Both the position numbers and the translations under genes were made by a program. From assembly GCF_003473545.1 (NCBI RefSeq), contig NZ_QUCM01000001.1, positions 434,001 to 498,000 on the forward strand: a stretch of DNA of 64,000 nucleotides, given 5' to 3'. This document shows, one piece after another, positions 8,647-18,070 of the stretch. This DNA is from Clostridium sp. AM22-11AC. Lineage in GTDB: Bacteria > Bacillota > Clostridia > Lachnospirales > Lachnospiraceae. The notes under the pieces were generated by a model. That model ran no database searches. It was not told where the DNA came from and was given only the letters and a program-made list of their open reading frames with translations. Every line of letters begins with the position of its first letter. Position 1 is the stretch's first letter.

Positions 8647-10042
8647 CTGCGTTCCTCTTTTCCGCCTTTACCTGTGATTCCATATCGTAAACGCCAACGG
8701 TATTTTTATTGGAAATAACGGTAATATTGGTTACGTCATAAAGTCTGTGGTACACCACATGTTCTCCCTGTTCAAAGCCGGTACAGCTCATGCTTAACAG
8801 GTACTCACCACCCTGAAGGTTCATTTTCTGGGTAAATTCTACGGTATATTCATCTCCGTTCTTCACCGGCTTGATATCTGCCCCTTCAAACATGGTATTG
8901 GTTCCAGTCAGTTCTGTTCCCTTTTTATCTTTGATGGTATAGGTAAAAATAGGAGCCTGGATGTCCGCATGGAAACGGATGCACTCTTTTATGGTGAACA
9001 TTTCCCCCTTTAACAGCAGGTTGGTCACATTTCCTCTGGCATCTAAAAGACCCAGATCATAGATCTCCGCTCTTCCATCTCCATATTCGGTGCGGTCAGT
9101 GTTAATAGCCAGCTGGTCACGCATAAGGCCTGTATGGGATAAATTCATTCCGCCGGAAAAATCGGACATTTCTGTACCGTCGGTATTTCTGTCTCCCGTT
9201 TCTGCACTGCTTTTTCCATCTGGGAGTTCTGCTGTTTTTCCCTCTTCTGCTGCCTTTTCAGCCGCCAGTTCTGCACGCAGGTCATCTAACTTTCCAGCCA
9301 GTATCTTCTTATACATATCTACCACTTTTCCAGCCGGACCTTCTGCAATAAATTCACCCTTATGCAGCAGTACAACTTTATCGCAGTACTTGATGATACT
9401 TCCCATATCGTGGGTAACCATCAGAATGGTGGTGCCCTTTTTGCGGATCTCTTCCATTCTCCGGTAACATTTGGACTGGAAGAATACGTCACCTACAGAA
9501 AGCGCCTCATCTACGATCAGGATCTCCGGATCTACGTTGATGGCCAGCGCAAAAGCCAGACGCACAAACATACCGCTGGAATAAGTCTTTACAGGCTGGT
9601 ATACGAAATCTCCGATCTCTGCAAAATCCAGGATATCCTGCAGCTTTGCATCCATCTCTTTTTTCGTATATCCCATCATGGTACCGTTCATGTATACATT
9701 TTCAATTCCTGTATAATCCATGTTGAAACCGGCACCCAGTTCCAGAAGGGCTGATATTTTTCCGTCTACATCCACCTGACCGGAAGTAGGTGTAAGCACG
9801 CCGGTAATGATCTTTAAAATGGTAGACTTGCCAGAACCATTCGTACCGATAATACCTACGGTCTCTCCCTTTTTTACCTGGAAAGACAGTCCTTTCAAAG
9901 CATAAAAGTCACGGTGATAATTTTTATGGGAAATACTTACAGATTCCTTCAGCCGGTCGATGGGCTTGTCATAAAGGCGGTAAACCTTAGTCACATCCCT
10001 GACACTGATGGCATTTTCCTTTCCCTGTTCATTCATTGACAT
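8639..10042 (-). CDS. wzt: Polysaccharide ABC exporter ATPase with Wzt-type C-terminal domain
   Basis: The cytosolic ATPase of an ABC-2 polysaccharide exporter (467 residues from the chosen start). Walker A is GTNGSGKST, the signature is YSSGMFVRLAFALA, Walker B is ILIVDEAL, and the switch His is in MVTHDMG. After a low-complexity Glu/Ala/Lys/Asp linker comes a beta-rich domain of about 130 residues like the Wzt C-terminal domain, which in O8/O9a systems binds the finished modified chain end. I chose the ATG at 10042 (GGAG six bases upstream) over a GTG at 10075 without ribosome site. No permease adjoins it; the only ABC-2 permease in the window is at 46149-46961. Confidence 0.93.
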   Translation of the reverse strand: MSMNEQGKENAISVRDVTKVYRLYDKPIDRLKESVSISHKNYHRDFYALKGLSFQVKKGETVGIIGTNGSGKSTILKIITGVLTPTSGQVDVDGKISALLELGAGFNMDYTGIENVYMNGTMMGYTKKEMDAKLQDILDFAEIGDFVYQPVKTYSSGMFVRLAFALAINVDPEILIVDEALSVGDVFFQSKCYRRMEEIRKKGTTILMVTHDMGSIIKYCDKVVLLHKGEFIAEGPAGKVVDMYKKILAGKLDDLRAELAAEKAAEEGKTAELPDGKSSAETGDRNTDGTEMSDFSGGMNLSHTGLMRDQLAINTDRTEYGDGRAEIYDLGLLDARGNVTNLLLKGEMFTIKECIRFHADIQAPIFTYTIKDKKGTELTGTNTMFEGADIKPVKNGDEYTVEFTQKMNLQGGEYLLSMSCTGFEQGEHVVYHRLYDVTNITVISNKNTVGVYDMESQVKAEKRNADE

Positions 10043-10085
10043 ATGTTTCTCCATCTCTATCGCATAGTTTTCCACTTTAGGGTTT

Positions 10086-10094
10086 AGTATAGCA
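10086..10094 (-). promoter_or_regulatory. Extended -10 promoter for wzt
   Basis: On the minus strand TGC-TATACT reads as an extended -10 element about 45 bases upstream of the wzt ATG. No good -35 hexamer is seen at normal spacing, which is usual for the extended type. Confidence 0.5.
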
Positions 10095-10170
10095 TAAAAT
10101 AGCTTTGTTTCATACTATTTCTGAGCAGATAGACACATTTTACATGAGAAAATACAATAATAACGTGAAA

Positions 10171-10210
10171 ATGGGAACCCTGTAAAATCATCTTTTTACA
10201 GAATTCCCAT
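10171..10210. terminator. Intrinsic terminator after ltaE
   Basis: A long hairpin: 7-bp outer stem (ATGGGAA/TTCCCAT), a 2x2 internal loop and an 8-bp inner stem (CTGTAAAA/TTTTACAG). T-rich sequence follows on both strands. It lies about 45 bases beyond the end of ltaE. Confidence 0.7.
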
Positions 10211-10256
10211 CTTTTATATTACTTACTTTCTATTGCTTATTTTAGGGGTGTAAATA

Positions 10257-11291
10257 TTATAATGCCCGGATGTCCCGGATCAGCTGATCTTTCTCTGCTT
10301 CGGTTGTGGCCCAGCTGGTACAGAAACGGACTACCTTACTTCCATCAGCCAGATCCTGCTGGTGTTCAAAGGTATATTCTTTTCCCAGTACCTCTGCCTG
10401 TTCTTCTGTCAGGATCACAAACAACTGGTTGGTATAGCTGTCCACATATTCCCGGATCCCTTTTTCTTTAAATGCAGCCTTGATCTCCAAAGCATAGGCA
10501 TCTGCCTGGGCTGTCATTTTTTCGTAAGTATCATCCTCTAACAGGGCACAAAACTGCATCCCAAGAAGCCATCCTTTTGCCAGAACGGCTCCGTTCTGTT
10601 TCATATAAGTACGGAACTTCCGCGCCAGCTTCTTGTTTGTGATCACCAGTGCCTCGCCAAATAAAGCGCCGCACTTGGTCCCTCCAATGTAAAATACATC
10701 CGTCAGTTCTGCCATTTTTTCCAGTGTCAGGTCATTTTTCACAGAACCAAGGCCATAGCCCAGTCTGGCTCCGTCTGCAAACAGGTACATTTCGTACTCA
10801 TCGCAGACTTTGCGGATCTCTCTTAATTCCTGCTCTGAATAAATGGTTCCCCATTCTGTAGGAAATGAAATGTATACCATCTTAGGTTCGCAGATATAAT
10901 TAGGCTCACCGCTATTGTAATAAGAAGCTGCCACTTCCCGGATCTGCTCTGCGCTGATCTTTCCGTCTGTTGAAGGAAGAGGCACCAGCTTGTGTCCGGT
11001 ATTTTCAATGGAACCAGCTTCATGTGCATATACATGACCGCTGTCCGGACAGATCACACTCTGGATAGGGCTTAAAGCTGCCGCGTGGACAATGAAGTTA
11101 GCCTGTGTAGCTCCCGGTAAAAAGTGGATAGCAGCTTCCGGTGCCTTACATTTTTCCCGGATCAGCTTAGCCGCCTTCTCACACCATGTATCTTCCCCAT
11201 ATCCATCATAGCTTTCCCCATTGATCTGTGCCAGTTTCTCTAATATCTTTTCGCATGCACCACGGTTATAATCATTGTGTAAACGGATCAT
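10257..11291 (-). CDS. ltaE: Low-specificity threonine aldolase
   Basis: A 344-residue PLP enzyme of the beta-eliminating lyase family that splits threonine or allo-threonine into glycine and acetaldehyde. It starts MIRLHNDYNRGACEKILEKL, has the glycine-rich LPGATQANFIVH cofactor segment, the ADGARLGYGL Asp/Arg motif and YIGGTKCGALFGEAL, whose Lys should hold PLP. Ribosome site AAAGGGGA is present. It stands alone, with its own terminator downstream. The relatively short N-terminus and MIRLHNDY start are those of the clostridial branch of the family. Confidence 0.92.
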   Translation of the reverse strand: MIRLHNDYNRGACEKILEKLAQINGESYDGYGEDTWCEKAAKLIREKCKAPEAAIHFLPGATQANFIVHAAALSPIQSVICPDSGHVYAHEAGSIENTGHKLVPLPSTDGKISAEQIREVAASYYNSGEPNYICEPKMVYISFPTEWGTIYSEQELREIRKVCDEYEMYLFADGARLGYGLGSVKNDLTLEKMAELTDVFYIGGTKCGALFGEALVITNKKLARKFRTYMKQNGAVLAKGWLLGMQFCALLEDDTYEKMTAQADAYALEIKAAFKEKGIREYVDSYTNQLFVILTEEQAEVLGKEYTFEHQQDLADGSKVVRFCTSWATTEAEKDQLIRDIRAL

Positions 11292-11331
11292 ATTTGATTT
11301 TTCCCCTTTGCTAATTTAATGTACTCTTTTT

Positions 11332-13017
11332 TCAAACTTTAGCATCTTTCAGTTTTATACAGCAGCGTTTCTTAAAAAAGGAAACACCATAGCACAAAAT
11401 GTGATCAAAATCATCTTCATATTCTTTTGCATACATTTTTTCATTGATCTGATCTAATGCTTTTTGACAGTCTGTATCCATAGTTTCCAGCGTTTTTGAA
11501 TATTTAGCCTCAAAAATAGCCACACGGCCTTCCTCAGGATCATAAACCACCACATCACTGCGGCCTTCTCCATGTTCTTTATTGGATTCTACCACATAAC
11601 CCGCCCCTGCAAAAATACCTGCAAGAAAAGCATGATAAAAGTCTTCCCTGTAATCATGATAGCTGATGGTTTTTCGCAAAAGCCGGTTCATTTCTTCCAT
11701 TACTGTCCTGCTGTCACCCTTCCACACTGCCGAAAACATTTTTTTCCTGTCCCATGCTTTTGCGCTGTCATCAAACCATTGGATCACTGTTGTTTCAAAT
11801 ATTTCCCGTATTTCTGCATTTGGTATCATAAGTGCAGAAATCCCATCTGGAAGTTTCTCTTTCAATTCATTTTCCCGTATACTGGTAAGATAACCGGTAA
11901 GATAAAGGATGCTCCACAGATTGTCCTCTGATGAATGAAGATAATCATAAGTCAGATTCTCATCTATACGCTGTAAAATATACCCACCATTCAATAATGT
12001 TTCCAGTTTTTTTGTAATATTACTGCCTGCAATATCGATAAAGGAACGAATAATTCCATTATCACTTGTGTTCATCCAATAACTTTTTGGCCTCGTATCT
12101 GAATCTCTCTGTATATCCCTGATATAATTCATTACATCCCATGGACAATATACATCCATCCGCCCAAAATGATAACCATCATACCAGCTTTTTACACGTT
12201 CCAGATGATCTATGCTCCCGGCATCCCTCAGGATCTGCTCTACATCTTTTTGAATAAATCCAAAATATTCATTTAACCGGGTATCTGTGATCGTATCAGA
12301 AACCAGATTATTGGTTCCAGTAAAAATGCTTTCCTTGGCAATTTTAAGACAGCCAGTAATAATCGCAAATTTTAAAAATGGATTGTCCTTCAACGCTGTA
12401 CTCATCATTCCTTTGATCACAGACAGCATTTCTTTATAATACCCGTTACTGCTTGCTTTTGCCAGTGGAACATCGTATTCATCCAGTAAAAGAATAACTG
12501 GCTTCCGATAATAAGACTCCATCATGCGCATTAATGTATTTAAAGAAAAACCGACCTGTGCTTCACTGGCCGTTCCTGCTTTCAATTCCAGAAATACTTT
12601 CTTATCATCCGGATCGATTGCCTCACTCTGTAAAAGATATACATGCATCTTACAAAGATTAGAAAGCTGGACCACCAGACGATCATATGCGCTTTGAAAA
12701 TCCAGACCATCTATATCCTTTAAAGAAAAAAATATAACTGGCCACTGATTCATCCATTGATCGCACAATTCTCTGTTTCCTGAAATTTCCAGATTCTCAA
12801 ATAGTTTTTCACTGTTTTTCCGAATATTAAAAAAATTTTCCAGCATACTCATACCAAGGGTTTTTCCAAACCGTCTTGGTCGCGTGATAAGCGTCACTTT
12901 AGCTGCCGATGAAGTCAACATTTCACGGATCAGACCCGATTTATCTACATAGTAATATCCATTGCTGCGAAGTTCTGCAAAATCCGAAACTCCTACTGGA
13001 ATATTTAACTTTGCCAT
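11332..13017 (-). CDS. AAA-ATPase-like protein with PD-(D/E)XK nuclease domain
   Basis: A 561-residue protein of the AAA-ATPase-like plus PDDEXK_9 (DUF1703) type, common in many copies in gut Firmicutes and Bacteroidetes. The non-standard P-loop TRPRRFGKTLGMSML lies near residue 45, the Walker B is ILLLDEYDVPLAKA, and IITGCLKIAKESIFTG follows. The C-terminal nuclease-like core is GRSDVVVYDPEEG...IFEAKYSK. The ATG at 13017 has AAAGGAG upstream; a longer frame to 13086 is unlikely. Base use is more AT-rich than its neighbours, suggesting recent acquisition. Function of the family is unproven; mobile-element or defence links have been proposed. No partner gene lies beside it. Confidence 0.88.
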   Translation of the reverse strand: MAKLNIPVGVSDFAELRSNGYYYVDKSGLIREMLTSSAAKVTLITRPRRFGKTLGMSMLENFFNIRKNSEKLFENLEISGNRELCDQWMNQWPVIFFSLKDIDGLDFQSAYDRLVVQLSNLCKMHVYLLQSEAIDPDDKKVFLELKAGTASEAQVGFSLNTLMRMMESYYRKPVILLLDEYDVPLAKASSNGYYKEMLSVIKGMMSTALKDNPFLKFAIITGCLKIAKESIFTGTNNLVSDTITDTRLNEYFGFIQKDVEQILRDAGSIDHLERVKSWYDGYHFGRMDVYCPWDVMNYIRDIQRDSDTRPKSYWMNTSDNGIIRSFIDIAGSNITKKLETLLNGGYILQRIDENLTYDYLHSSEDNLWSILYLTGYLTSIRENELKEKLPDGISALMIPNAEIREIFETTVIQWFDDSAKAWDRKKMFSAVWKGDSRTVMEEMNRLLRKTISYHDYREDFYHAFLAGIFAGAGYVVESNKEHGEGRSDVVVYDPEEGRVAIFEAKYSKTLETMDTDCQKALDQINEKMYAKEYEDDFDHILCYGVSFFKKRCCIKLKDAKV

Positions 13018-13130
13018 AGATCCAGCTCCTTTCCATTTTATGTGTACGCAAAATTTTTCTATAACTTCTATAACTAATGATACCATGAAGTGTTGATTTT
13101 TACAAATATTCTAACCATCACTATTTACAG

Positions 13131-13168
13131 AAAAATGGCTGTCCACAAATCAGCAGACAGCCATTTTT
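13131..13168. terminator. Intrinsic terminator after the amidohydrolase gene
   Basis: Perfect 13-base arms (AAAAATGGCTGTC and its complement) around a 12-base loop, with T-runs on both sides. It ends the minus-strand run that begins at malY or ilvE. Confidence 0.85.
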
Positions 13169-13182
13169 ATAAATATATTTTC

Positions 13183-14331
13183 TTATTTTTCTACCACGAT
13201 CCTGCCATCGATCAGGACATACTTCACTTTTCCTTCCAATGTTAAAGGTGAGCCTTCTGTAATCACAATATCAGCATCCTTTCCTTCCTCCAGAGAACCA
13301 ACGCGGTCCTGGAGACCCAGATGTTCTGCCGCATTAATAGTGATTGCTTTTAATGCTTCAAATGAATCCATCCCCGCCTGTATTGCCATTCCAGCAAACA
13401 CTGGAAGTCCCTGAAGAGGAACTACCGGTGCATCTGTGATCAGGCACACATGACAACCTGCTTTTGAAAGAATTCCTGCTGTAGCCGGATCTACATTTTT
13501 ATACTCCAGTTTAGAACTTGAATTATAGAACGGTCCTACTGCCATATACACACCAGACTGTCCCAGCTTATCTGCATTTAATTTGCCTTCTGTTACATGT
13601 TCCAGTGTAATATTTACATCAAATTCCTTTGCAATACGCAAAGCCGTCTGGATATCATTCGCCTGATGTACATGTGCTTTTAAAGGGATCTCTTTTCTAA
13701 GGACCGGAAGTAATGCTTCACATTTCTGATCATAAGCCGGATATTTTGCAGGATCTGTCTGGGCACGTTCTACTTTTTCCAGATAAATCTGCGCCTTTCT
13801 TAAAGCTGCGCGTATCACAGCTGCATTGGTCATACGGCTGGCAATTCCCTTATTCTGATAAAATCGTTTGGGATTCTCGCCAAAAGCACATTTCATTGCC
13901 ACAGCCTTTTTCACCACCATATCATCGGTCCAGGTCCCTACTGTCTTAAAGGCTGCAAAAGTGCCTCCAATCGCATTGGAACTTCCTGGGCCAGTTGCGA
14001 TACAGGTAACTCCACCTTCTCTTGCCAGTTCCAGATGATGATCAAATGGATTAAATCCATCCACTGCTGAAAGCTGAGGAGTAACCGGGTCATTGGTTTC
14101 ATTAAACTCCATACCCATAGGACCACCTGCAAATACATCCAGACCCACATGGCAATGAGCATCTATAAAACCAGGATATACCTCCAGTCCTTCTGCCCGG
14201 ATCACCTGATCAGCCTGACCATCAAGATCTGTACCAATCTTAAGGATCTTTCCGTTTTGGATCAGGATGTCTCCTTTAAAAGTCTCTTTTTTAACTGCTG
14301 TATGTATAGTTCCGTTTTTAATACAGATCAT
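13183..14331 (-). CDS. Amidohydrolase, imidazolonepropionase-like
   Basis: A 382-residue metal-dependent amidohydrolase with the urease-like two-part fold: an N-terminal beta sandwich (ICIKNGTIHTAV), then the barrel. Metal-site motifs are GFIDAHCHVG (residues about 55-64), LKAHVHQAND and ITLEHVTEG, and LITDAPVVP supplies the last Asp. EGKDADIVITEG closes the sandwich domain. It is the last gene of a run with the APC permease only 12 bases upstream, so it likely acts on an imported amino-acid derivative. The substrate (cyclic amide, N-substituted amino acid or dipeptide) cannot be told. Confidence 0.87.
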   Translation of the reverse strand: MICIKNGTIHTAVKKETFKGDILIQNGKILKIGTDLDGQADQVIRAEGLEVYPGFIDAHCHVGLDVFAGGPMGMEFNETNDPVTPQLSAVDGFNPFDHHLELAREGGVTCIATGPGSSNAIGGTFAAFKTVGTWTDDMVVKKAVAMKCAFGENPKRFYQNKGIASRMTNAAVIRAALRKAQIYLEKVERAQTDPAKYPAYDQKCEALLPVLRKEIPLKAHVHQANDIQTALRIAKEFDVNITLEHVTEGKLNADKLGQSGVYMAVGPFYNSSSKLEYKNVDPATAGILSKAGCHVCLITDAPVVPLQGLPVFAGMAIQAGMDSFEALKAITINAAEHLGLQDRVGSLEEGKDADIVITEGSPLTLEGKVKYVLIDGRIVVEK

Positions 14332-14343
14332 GTATTTTTCCTC

Positions 14344-15699
14344 CTACTGTTTACCCGCCTGTTCTTCTTCTCCCATATTTTCTTCATAACTTGGAGTAAT
14401 ATGGGTATATTTATGGCGTGTGAGAGCAAAGATCACCGCACCTGCGATCATCAGCAGATTACCAATAAACATTTTAGGTGAAAGCTGGCTTGCATTCAGG
14501 TAAATATTAAACAGTTCTGCACCTGTAGCATATACAGCGATCAGGATCAGTACCGGCTTAGAGCAGCGAAAACGGGAATTCTTCCAGCCTGTAGGGCATA
14601 CTTTTGGAAGTCTTAAAACAGCTACGCAGGTGATCAGGATCGTAATACCGCTGCAGATAATAGTCAGGTTTGCAATGGTACGGATCTTAAGTCCGGATAA
14701 AATAGTAAAAACAGAAATCAGGTAAAACATGGTAAGAAGGACTACTGGTGTACGGAACTTAGGATGTACATATCCCATCCATTCTGGAAACCATCCGTCT
14801 CTGCATGCCTGAAGAGGAGGTCTGGAGGCAGTTGCGAACTGTCCGTTCAATGTAGAAATAATAGCAAACATAGCGCCGCATACCATAAAGAATACATATA
14901 AAGGTTTTGGAAGAATGATCTTGGCTACAACTGACAAATTCTCACCTGCTACCTGGTCTACAGGAAGAACATCTGCCGCTACAACTGCGATCACCGAATA
15001 TAATGCAGCAACTGCCAGTGTTGCGGTAATGATGACCATAGGAATATCGCGGGTCGGATTCTTTGCCTCGCCTGAAAGGGCGGTGATCATAGAAGCACCT
15101 GCTACTGCATTGGTCATCAGCGCACCTGCCTGGAGCAGTCCCAGCCAGCCGCCTGTCATAAAATCATGATCCATATATCCCGGCTGAACATGAACAATTC
15201 CAAATGCTGCAAATAAACCAAGGGCAATACTTAACATCAGTACAATAGCATTCTGTGCCTTTGCCATTTTATCAATTCCAAATACATTTAATAAATAAAA
15301 GATCGTAACTGCGATCAAAGCGATCACTTTCTGGTTTCCAAAGCCAAAAAAGCTCATAAAGTAAGAAGCCAGTGATAAACCATACATTCCAAGACCAAGA
15401 TTTCCCAGAATATTCATAATACACTGTACGCCTGTTAATTTTGTTCCTGCCAGCATACCGATCATTGTATAAGTACCGCCTTTTACTCTGGCAGTACTAC
15501 AGATCAGTACATAAGGCAGCGCATAACCTACTACAATAAAAGTTGCAACAAGAAAAGACAGCGGAAGAGACCGCCCTGTAAGAGCGATTGCAGATCCTAA
15601 AAGAGTCATAACTCCTGCTCCGATTATGTTACCAACCGCCTGGGCCATTAATTCTCGAAAGCCCAGAACACGTTTTAATTCAACTTGTTCCTTTGCCAT
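14344..15699 (-). CDS. APC-family amino acid permease
   Basis: A 451-residue secondary transporter of the amino acid-polyamine-organocation superfamily with about 12 membrane helices. The first helix carries GNIIGAGVMTLLGSAIALTG, the unwound substrate-binding GxG motif of this family. Other markers are the glycine-rich LGNLGLGMYGLSL and ASMITALSGEAKNPTRDIP, the conserved APC loop after helix 6. It sits between ilvE and the amidohydrolase, within one presumed transcription unit. Exact substrate is unknown; context suggests an amino acid or amino-acid derivative. Confidence 0.9.
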   Translation of the reverse strand: MAKEQVELKRVLGFRELMAQAVGNIIGAGVMTLLGSAIALTGRSLPLSFLVATFIVVGYALPYVLICSTARVKGGTYTMIGMLAGTKLTGVQCIMNILGNLGLGMYGLSLASYFMSFFGFGNQKVIALIAVTIFYLLNVFGIDKMAKAQNAIVLMLSIALGLFAAFGIVHVQPGYMDHDFMTGGWLGLLQAGALMTNAVAGASMITALSGEAKNPTRDIPMVIITATLAVAALYSVIAVVAADVLPVDQVAGENLSVVAKIILPKPLYVFFMVCGAMFAIISTLNGQFATASRPPLQACRDGWFPEWMGYVHPKFRTPVVLLTMFYLISVFTILSGLKIRTIANLTIICSGITILITCVAVLRLPKVCPTGWKNSRFRCSKPVLILIAVYATGAELFNIYLNASQLSPKMFIGNLLMIAGAVIFALTRHKYTHITPSYEENMGEEEQAGKQ

Positions 15700-15761
15700 T
15701 TTTTATCCCCTCTAATTTTATTTTTCATATATATTTGCTTTCTACACTTTGTACCTTACTA

Positions 15762-16784
15762 TTACATGATCTTATGGATCCAGCCTTCCGGTGCTTCGAT
15801 CTCGCAGTGCTGCATACCTGTTAATGTATCATAAAGCCGCTTTGTAACAGGTCCCATGGTATGTTCTGAGTCCCTGAATACGATCTCTTTTCCATGATCT
15901 GTGATCTTGCCTACTGGAGAGATGACTGCTGCAGTTCCGCACAGTCCGCTTTCTACAAATTTTCCAATTTCTTCCAGTTTTACAGGACGTTCTGTTACTT
16001 TAATTCCCAGCATACCAGCTACTGTGATCACAGAACGACGGGTGATAGACGGTAAAATGGAGTCGGACTTCGGGATCACCAGCTCTCCGTCTTCTGTTAC
16101 AAAGAAGAAATTAGCTCCGCCGGTCTCCTCTACAAAGGTTCTGGTAGCCGGATCAAGGAACATATTTTCATCATAGCCATTTTTATGTGCATCTACATAA
16201 GCATGAAGACTCATTGCGTAGTTTAAACCAGCCTTGATATGGCCGGTTCCATGAGGTGCTGCACGGTCATAGTCACTGACGCAGATGTGAAGAGAACGGA
16301 CACCACCCTTAAAATATGGGCCTACAGGTGTACACAGAATGCGGAACTGGTATCCTTCTGCCGGTTTTACTCCGATCACAGGTGTAGAAGCAAACATATA
16401 CGGCCTGATATAAAGAGAAGCGCCGCTTCCATAAGGCGGCACCCAGGCCGCATTTGCCTTTACCACCTGATCTAAGGCATCCAGGAAACGTTCTTTTGGA
16501 AATGGGGGCATTTCCATGCCTTTAGCAGAATTTATCATACGTTCTGCATTCTGATCAGGTCTGAAAGCAACGATGTTTCCGTCCTTTGTCTCATATACTT
16601 TCAGTCCTTCAAAAACCTCCTGACAATACTGAAGGATACCTGCGCACTCACTGATCACCACATTAGCATCTGCAATAAGTCCTCCTTCATCCCAGGCGCC
16701 ATTTTTGTAATTTGCCACATAGCGCATATCCGTCTGATGATATGCAAAACCGATATTTTCCCAGTCCAGATTTTTCTTTTCCAT
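15762..16784 (-). CDS. ilvE: Branched-chain amino acid aminotransferase
   Basis: A 340-residue fold-type IV PLP transaminase for Leu, Ile and Val. LEWEN-type N-terminal features (NLDWENIGFAY), EGLKVYET, RMINSAKGM, the LYIRPYMFAS substrate segment and HIKAGLNYAMSLHAY, whose Lys binds PLP, are all seen; EETGGANFFFV and LPSITRRSVI complete the site. Ribosome site AAAGGAG is good. It lies downstream of malY and the broken patB on the same strand. Placement in a catabolic-looking run suggests use in amino-acid breakdown, though biosynthesis is possible. Confidence 0.94.
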   Translation of the reverse strand: MEKKNLDWENIGFAYHQTDMRYVANYKNGAWDEGGLIADANVVISECAGILQYCQEVFEGLKVYETKDGNIVAFRPDQNAERMINSAKGMEMPPFPKERFLDALDQVVKANAAWVPPYGSGASLYIRPYMFASTPVIGVKPAEGYQFRILCTPVGPYFKGGVRSLHICVSDYDRAAPHGTGHIKAGLNYAMSLHAYVDAHKNGYDENMFLDPATRTFVEETGGANFFFVTEDGELVIPKSDSILPSITRRSVITVAGMLGIKVTERPVKLEEIGKFVESGLCGTAAVISPVGKITDHGKEIVFRDSEHTMGPVTKRLYDTLTGMQHCEIEAPEGWIHKIM

Positions 16785-16829
16785 AATTTTTACTCCTTTG
16801 CAGATGCTATTGCGGTAATCTTTTTATTT

Positions 16830-18023
16830 TTACTTTTCTTTTAATTTCTTAGCTTCTCTGATGATCGTTTCAGCTGCCTGCTTTACAAAAACAGGATCTG
16901 TTGCCAGGTTCATACGGATAAAGCCTTCATATCCGACTCCAAACCATTCACCATAATCTACTGCCAGACGGCATTTCCCCTGGATAAAATCATGAGTTTC
17001 TTCCGGTTTTACCCAGGCTCTTAAGTCGATCATTGGAAGATAGGTTCCTTCCATGGAGCATACCACAACTCCCGGAAGCTCTGTTTCCAGTGTTTCTTTC
17101 AGATATTTATAGTTGTCGCCGATCACTTCCAATACATTGGATAACCATTCATCACCTGTCTTATAACCAGCCATAGTAGCAACCATACCCATAACGCTTA
17201 CTTCTGTACGGTTTAAACCGCTGGCAAACTGGTCATATTTCTCCCGAAGTTCTTCATTAATAATAATGATATGAGAATGGATCAGGGAAGCTAGGTTAAA
17301 TGTCTTGGAAGATGAGTTAAGCACCAGCAGGATATCCTGATATTTGCCTTCTGCAACTGCTGCAGCCGGCACAAAATGGTTTTCTCCAAATACAATATCC
17401 TGGTGGATCTCATCTGCAACCACCAGAACATTGTGCTTTTTGCAGATAGCAAGCACATGATCCAATTCTTCCTCTGTCCATACTCTTCCTGCCGGATTAT
17501 GTGGGGAACACATAAGGAACAGTTTCACATCATTTTCTGTGATCGCCTGCTCAATTGCGTCATAATCCATGGAGAAATAGCCATTTTCATATTTTAAGTC
17601 TGCGGTTACAAGCTTACGGTTATTGTTGGTTACAACATTGTGAAATGGATAATACACAGGAGTCAGGATCAGACATGCATCCCCAGGCTGTGTATATGCA
17701 TGGATCATCCATGCAATGGCTGTTACACAGCCGGTGCAGAAACGTACCCAGTCTTTTTTTACGGAAAAACCATGGTGTCTTTCCATCCACTTTGAAAACA
17801 GTTCATAGTATTCATCTGGAACTACACCGTATCCGAAGATTCCCTATTTTGCACGTTCAACTAAGGCATCTGTGATCCCGTCACATGTCTTAAATTCCAT
17901 GTCTGCCACCCACATAGGCAGCAGACCGTCTTCCCCAAATTTTTCCTTTAAACCGTCCCATTTACTGCAGTTTGTGTTGTGACGGTCAGCTATATATTTT
18001 TCTAAAAATTCCCGCTTTTCCAT
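16830..18023 (-). pseudogene. patB/malY-type C-S lyase with in-frame amber codon
   Basis: A fold-type I PLP lyase/aminotransferase gene of 398 codons. From the ATG at 18023 (AGGA site) the frame reads MEKREFLEKYIADRHNTN and then LPMWVADMEF, the conserved PatB start, until TAG at 17844-17846 (codon 60). The same frame resumes GIFGYGVVPDEYY and continues intact to the end, with ADEIHQDIVF and SSSKTFNLASL (PLP Lys). One base change from a Tyr, Gln, Glu or Lys codon explains it. An internal start at 17786 could give 318 residues but would lack the N-terminal segment needed at the active site. Neighbour malY is an intact paralogue. Confidence 0.85.
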
Positions 18024-18070
18024 TTTCCTTTTTCTTCTCCTGTTTCTGAAAGTTTTCCTGAAATAAGCTT

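Noticed and set aside
13017-13086. Upstream extension of the AAA/nuclease protein
   Set aside because: The ATG at 13017 has an excellent AGGAG; the extension is not conserved in character with the family start.
16830-17786. 318-residue protein as a normal aminotransferase
   Set aside because: The same frame continues upstream with conserved PatB sequence beyond a single TAG, so this is the 3' part of a broken gene.
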